DNA of 64,000 nucleotides from Levilactobacillus lindianensis (GTDB lineage Bacteria; Bacillota; Bacilli; Lactobacillales; Lactobacillaceae). The stretch lies in NCBI RefSeq assembly GCF_003946095.1, contig NZ_RHOD01000001.1, positions 62,001 to 126,000 of the forward strand, in the 5' to 3' direction. The notes under the pieces are model-generated. The model was not told the origin of the DNA and did not search any database. It saw only the letters and a list, made by a program, of their open reading frames with translations. The translations under genes were made by a program, and so were the position numbers. Shown piece by piece: positions 61,275 through 64,000 of the stretch (the stretch's first letter is position 1; each line of letters begins with the position of its first letter).

Positions 61275-62156
61275 ATGGAATTACGCGTCTTACGTTACTT
61301 TTTGATGGTCGTTCAGGAAAAGAATATCAGTCAAGCTTCGGCACGGCTCCACGTCTCGCAACCCACCGTTTCGCGGCAACTCAAAGAGTTAGAGGCCGAA
61401 CTCGGCACGGTGCTTTTCGAGCGGGGCAATCGCAGCATTCAGCTAACGGCCGACGGCGAGTACTTTGCCAATCAGGCCAAGCAAATCCTATCCTTGACCG
61501 ACAAGACGCTGGCCAATATCCATCAGGAACAGGACGTTCGGGGAGCCGTCTACGTTGGCAGTGCCGAGGCGCGAAGCATTTTGACCGTGGCACAGGCCAT
61601 CGGCCACCTAAATCAGCAGCATCCGCACGTCCAGATTAACCTCGTCAGCACCGATGCCAGTGATATCCACCAACAACTCGGCTCCGGCATCTTTGATTTC
61701 GGCGTCGTCATGGAACCCACGGACAAGTCCGACTATGACTTCTTGCGGTTGCCGGGCGAGAGTCGCTGGGGACTCCTGGTCCAGAATCACTCGCCGCTGG
61801 CCCAACAAGCCACGGTAAGTCTCGACGACATCGCCCACGCCACACTCATCTTGCCGCAACAAGGTGGCAGTCAGCGCATCCACGCCCTCTTTGGACTGGA
61901 CACGGCCGCCTTGCACATCGCGGCCACCTACAACCTGCTGTACAACGCCTCACTTCTGGTCTCGGCCGGCGTTGGGAGTGCATTAGGCCTCGACGGAATC
62001 ATCAACACGAATCAATCTGACCTCACCTTTGTTCCCCTGGAACCACGGACCTCATCTGGGTCTAGTCTAATCTGGTTGAAGGGCCAGCGTCTGTCTACTG
62101 CCGCCCAGGCATTACTGGCGCAGATTCGAGCCGAGTTGACGCCCGTCGAGAATTAA
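61275..62156 (+). CDS. LysR family transcriptional regulator
   Basis: 293 residues from the ATG at 61275, which has AGGAG 9 bases upstream; the ATG at 61266 is too close to it. The winged helix-turn-helix is MELRVLRYFLMVVQEKNISQASARLHVSQPTVSRQLKELE, and residues about 90-290 form the periplasmic-binding-protein-like inducer domain. It is divergent from the DUF2255 gene and convergent with a lipoprotein gene. A conserved motif in its own upstream region and at the maa-like promoter suggests it controls both. Confidence 0.93.
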   Translation: MELRVLRYFLMVVQEKNISQASARLHVSQPTVSRQLKELEAELGTVLFERGNRSIQLTADGEYFANQAKQILSLTDKTLANIHQEQDVRGAVYVGSAEARSILTVAQAIGHLNQQHPHVQINLVSTDASDIHQQLGSGIFDFGVVMEPTDKSDYDFLRLPGESRWGLLVQNHSPLAQQATVSLDDIAHATLILPQQGGSQRIHALFGLDTAALHIAATYNLLYNASLLVSAGVGSALGLDGIINTNQSDLTFVPLEPRTSSGSSLIWLKGQRLSTAAQALLAQIRAELTPVEN

Positions 62157-62163
62157 AACCAGT

Positions 62164-62664
62164 CTAGTCTGCGGTGATTCTGACCGTAAACGGCCGAAAT
62201 TGCTGGCGAATCAGTTTTTCCGCTCGGCGCCGCTGGTCAAAGTGACCCAACACATGAATCCCTTGATAATACGCCACATCTCCCCAGTAGAAGACCAGTC
62301 GGGGTTGGGGGGCCCAATAGGCAATATCGCCAGGACGCGGATCGGCCCCGCTTGGTGTGTGCTTTACCCGCAGTGCCTGCTTTAAGTCGCTCGTCTTTTC
62401 AGGGTCGCCAGCACCCATCCCGTTGAACCGAAATTTGGTCGGTAACTGGCGGCGTAGCTGTTTCGCCGGTTGACTCTGATTCAAGTGTGCCTTAAACCGG
62501 TGACCAGCAATGGTGACTTGAATCGCAGTACTTGCCGAACGCCGGTGGCTCATCTTCGTAGACGCGGCCGCAGAACTAGCCCTAGCCGACTTAGCTGTTG
62601 GTTGCGACGCACAGCCGGACAACCCGACTAGACTGAGGCCAAGCAAGAGCCACTTAATTTTCAT
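62164..62664 (-). CDS. Lipoprotein with cyclophilin-like domain
   Basis: 166 residues. Lipoprotein signal peptide with lipobox LSGC (C18), then a Ser/Ala-rich spacer and a cyclophilin-like (PF18050-type) domain from about 45: IQVTIAGHRFKAHLNQSQPAKQLRRQLP, FRFNGMGAGDPEK, ARPGDIAYWAPQPRLVFYWGD. Proteins of this fold have no proven isomerase activity. It overlaps the upstream acetyltransferase gene by 11 bp, so it is co-translated with it. Confidence 0.85.
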   Translation of the reverse strand: MKIKWLLLGLSLVGLSGCASQPTAKSARASSAAASTKMSHRRSASTAIQVTIAGHRFKAHLNQSQPAKQLRRQLPTKFRFNGMGAGDPEKTSDLKQALRVKHTPSGADPRPGDIAYWAPQPRLVFYWGDVAYYQGIHVLGHFDQRRRAEKLIRQQFRPFTVRITAD

Positions 62665-63241
62665 CTGGTGTGCTTCCTTTCACGCGGCGTAAGATCCGAA
62701 CGGGCGATCCCACGACAACCATATTGGCTGGGACGTCCTTAGTCACAATGGACCCGGCTCCGACGATAGCATTTTCACCCACCGTGACTCCTGGGAGAAT
62801 CAGAGCCTTGGCGCCGACCCAGGCATTCTTTTCAATGTGAATCGACTTGGCATAGACGTCACGCCGATGGGCGGGATCCTCGACATGATTGACCGTGATC
62901 AACATGGCGCCCGGGCCAATCAAGGCCCCGTCTGCCAAATAAATGCCGCCCAAGTCCACAAACATCACGCCTTGATTGACGTAGACATTTTCACCGAAAA
63001 AGAGATGTGGCCCAAAGTCGCTGTGCACCGGGGCATTCACCTCGGTTGATTCCGGAATGTTGTACCCTACGACGCGACTGAGCGTGGCACGACGTTCGGC
63101 ATTGGTCTGATCGATATGGTTAAATTTTTTCAGTAACTCTTGTGTCTTTTGAACGGTCTGATTGACCAGTTGAAAGTCTGCCCCGGTGAAGTCCAGAGGC
63201 TTCCCGGATAAGGCACGTTGAAAAATTGCGGGTTCTGTCAT
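62654..63241 (-). CDS. Maltose/galactoside O-acetyltransferase-like protein
   Basis: 195 residues. After a helical N-terminal region (KPLDFTGADFQLVNQTVQKTQELL) comes a left-handed beta-helix of hexapeptide repeats (about 75-185, for example IYLADGALIGPGAMLITVNHVEDPAHR with the catalytic His, and GAKALILPGVTVGENAIVGAGSIVTKDVPANMVVVGSPVR). Family members acetylate sugars with acetyl-CoA; the substrate is unknown. GGAGG lies before the ATG at 63241. It forms an operon with the cyclophilin-like lipoprotein. Confidence 0.93.
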   Translation of the reverse strand: MTEPAIFQRALSGKPLDFTGADFQLVNQTVQKTQELLKKFNHIDQTNAERRATLSRVVGYNIPESTEVNAPVHSDFGPHLFFGENVYVNQGVMFVDLGGIYLADGALIGPGAMLITVNHVEDPAHRRDVYAKSIHIEKNAWVGAKALILPGVTVGENAIVGAGSIVTKDVPANMVVVGSPVRILRRVKGSTPDEN

Positions 63242-63298
63242 GTTGATGACCTCCTTTGGTTACAAATGCCAGTATAGGAAGTCTGATTGTATATAGCC

Positions 63299-63314
63299 AA
63301 TGCTTAAATTAAAT
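63299..63314. promoter_or_regulatory. Shared motif 2, candidate LysR operator
   Basis: AATGCTTAAATTAAAT upstream of the acetyltransferase gene, about 58 bp from its start codon. See 61222-61237. A TATACT reads at 63271-63276 on the minus strand as a possible -10. Confidence 0.55.
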
Positions 63315-63354
63315 CATCATGTATAACTTTAAGGCATAGTCGTCTAAAAATTAA

Positions 63355-63403
63355 CGCCAAAAAAGCCAAATCGAGACGGGGGAGTGTCGGTTTGGCTTTT
63401 CTG
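63355..63403 (-). terminator. Terminator of the second aldo/keto reductase
   Basis: Minus strand AAAAGCCAAACCGAC pairs with TCGATTTGGCTTTT, followed by TTGG. It lies 270 bp after the AKR stop, so the stem-loop at 63495-63665 would be in the 3' untranslated region. Confidence 0.7.
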
Positions 63404-63494
63404 ATGTGGTTTGTCTGATAGTTCTGGTCAGATTGACTGTTGTCTGTTTTCTTTACTGTGTTTGATGCATTTTATTAAATAGTTAGACCTGTTT

Positions 63495-63665
63495 GATGCG
63501 TTAGAACCGGATCGGCTTCCGCCGCTTGATCCTTGGGGTGGCGGCCTCCGAAACGTGCTCCGCCAACCAGCTCCCTGCGCTTAACCCCGTATCGGTCATG
63601 ACCCAAGACCAGGGTCATAACCGATACGACGTTAATGCTCAGGAGCTAACCGGTTGGCTCCGCAC
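63495..63665. repeat. Large stem-loop element, a second type
   Basis: GTATCGGT-C-ATGACCC / GGGTCAT-A-ACCGATAC hairpin (63587-63628) sits inside longer pairings (CAGCTCC...GGAGCT, GCCAACC / GGTTGGC). It has no CCGTGTCG or CCCCACAG box, so I do not place it in the main family. Confidence 0.6.
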
Positions 63666-63674
63666 TCTATTTTT

Positions 63675-64000
63675 TTAATCCCCAACCGGATGCCAGCCGT
63701 TGGCATCACTCAGCCGGTTCAAGAACGCCATGTCCTTGTCGTTGATTTCGAAGTCGAGCTTGGCGTTGGCTTCAACGTGGGCCATTGCCCGGGCCTTTGG
63801 GAGTGGCGCCACGCCATTTTGGATGACGAAACGCAACGCTAATTGGGGAATCGACACGTTGTAGTTACCGGCAACGCGTTCGAGCTCTGGGCTATCGACC
63901 AAGCCACCGGTTGCCAGTGGAGAGTAAGCCTGAACCAGAATCTGGTTGGCCTTGGCCGTCTTCACAATCGTGTCCTGCGTGTGCCCCACGTAGTATTGAA
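63675..64000 (-). CDS. Aldo/keto reductase, C-terminal part (cut by window edge)
   Basis: About 107 residues are visible, beginning QYYVGHTQDTIVKTAKANQ and ending NGWHPVGD. The segments ILVQAYSPLATGGL and PQLALRFVIQNGVAPLPKARAMAHVEANAKLDFEI are the cofactor-binding C-terminus of the AKR5-type (2,5-diketogluconate reductase-like) family. The catalytic tetrad lies outside the window. Substrate unknown. Confidence 0.88.
   Translation of the reverse strand, partial: QYYVGHTQDTIVKTAKANQILVQAYSPLATGGLVDSPELERVAGNYNVSIPQLALRFVIQNGVAPLPKARAMAHVEANAKLDFEINDKDMAFLNRLSDANGWHPVGD

Noticed and set aside
1-64000. tRNA or rRNA genes and prophage
   Set aside because: None of the expected conserved sequences or gene modules was seen in this window.

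Overview
This window looks like chromosome from a moderately GC-rich Lactobacillaceae species, probably Levilactobacillus or a close relative. That placement is an inference. It rests on a WxL/DUF916 cell-surface cluster with an LPQTxE-like sorting motif, DUF5776/SLAP-like wall-binding repeats, oleate hydratase, a four-gene OpuC osmoprotectant transporter, CcpA-type cre sites and AGGAGG ribosome binding sites. No rRNA, tRNA, CRISPR array, prophage or insertion sequence was seen.

Layout. 1-3.0 kb: a MacB-like ABC exporter pair (ATPase cut by the window edge) and an AI-2E family permease. 3.7-5.7 kb: a secreted GH25 lysozyme and a small secreted protein. 6.3-7.9 kb: a solitary purH. 8.1-11.2 kb: a GT2 plus GT-C glycosyltransferase pair. 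11.3-13.3 kb: DUF3737 coupled to a MalY/PatB lyase. 13.5-17.4 kb: DyP peroxidase, an MFS exporter and two tandem paralogous secreted proteins. 18.4-21.9 kb: opuCABCD. 22.8-26.4 kb: an MFS-like protein and a leucine-rich surface protein. 26.4-27.7 kb: a Crp/Fnr regulator divergent from an unknown gene across a perfect FNR-type box. 27.9-32.0 kb: the csc (WxL) surface-complex operon. 32.6-39.7 kb: a zinc-knuckle protein, a UvrA paralogue, a YagU-like protein, a GPH sugar transporter and a MarR regulator. 40-44 kb: a YolD-like gene under a LexA-type box, an AlbA_2 (Schlafen-like) protein in AT-rich DNA, and a PadR/DUF4097 pair. 44.2-51.1 kb: signal peptidase I, oleate hydratase, a repeat-bearing wall protein and an OatA-like acyltransferase. 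51.7-58.2 kb: adenosine deaminase, a degenerate tyrosine recombinase, a polysaccharide deacetylase, a 30-residue membrane peptide behind a cre site, an L,D-transpeptidase, a large membrane protein and an orphan RelB/DinJ antitoxin. 58.3-64 kb: reductases, small regulators, a truncated monooxygenase relic, a LysR regulator and its probable targets.

The main unexplained signal is a family of large, highly structured intergenic elements (about 90-195 bp, about ten copies, both orientations). Each full copy has a long outer stem enclosing three hairpins and two conserved boxes, CCGTGTCG and CCCCACAG. The outer-stem sequences differ almost completely between copies while pairing is kept. Hairpin I shows compensatory changes between two otherwise near-identical copies. 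Several copies sit as head-to-head pairs, one pair member is often in the 3' untranslated region of a gene, and one copy is a tandem duplication. I do not recognise this as a named repeat or RNA family.

Much of the window serves the cell envelope: lysozyme, L,D-transpeptidase, NodB deacetylase, O-acetyltransferase, WxL complex, DUF5776 wall proteins and glycosyltransferases. Stress and redox genes form a second theme: OpuC, DyP, Fnr-type regulator, SOS-like YolD and UvrA paralogue. All start choices, motifs and promoters were read by eye; no database search was run.
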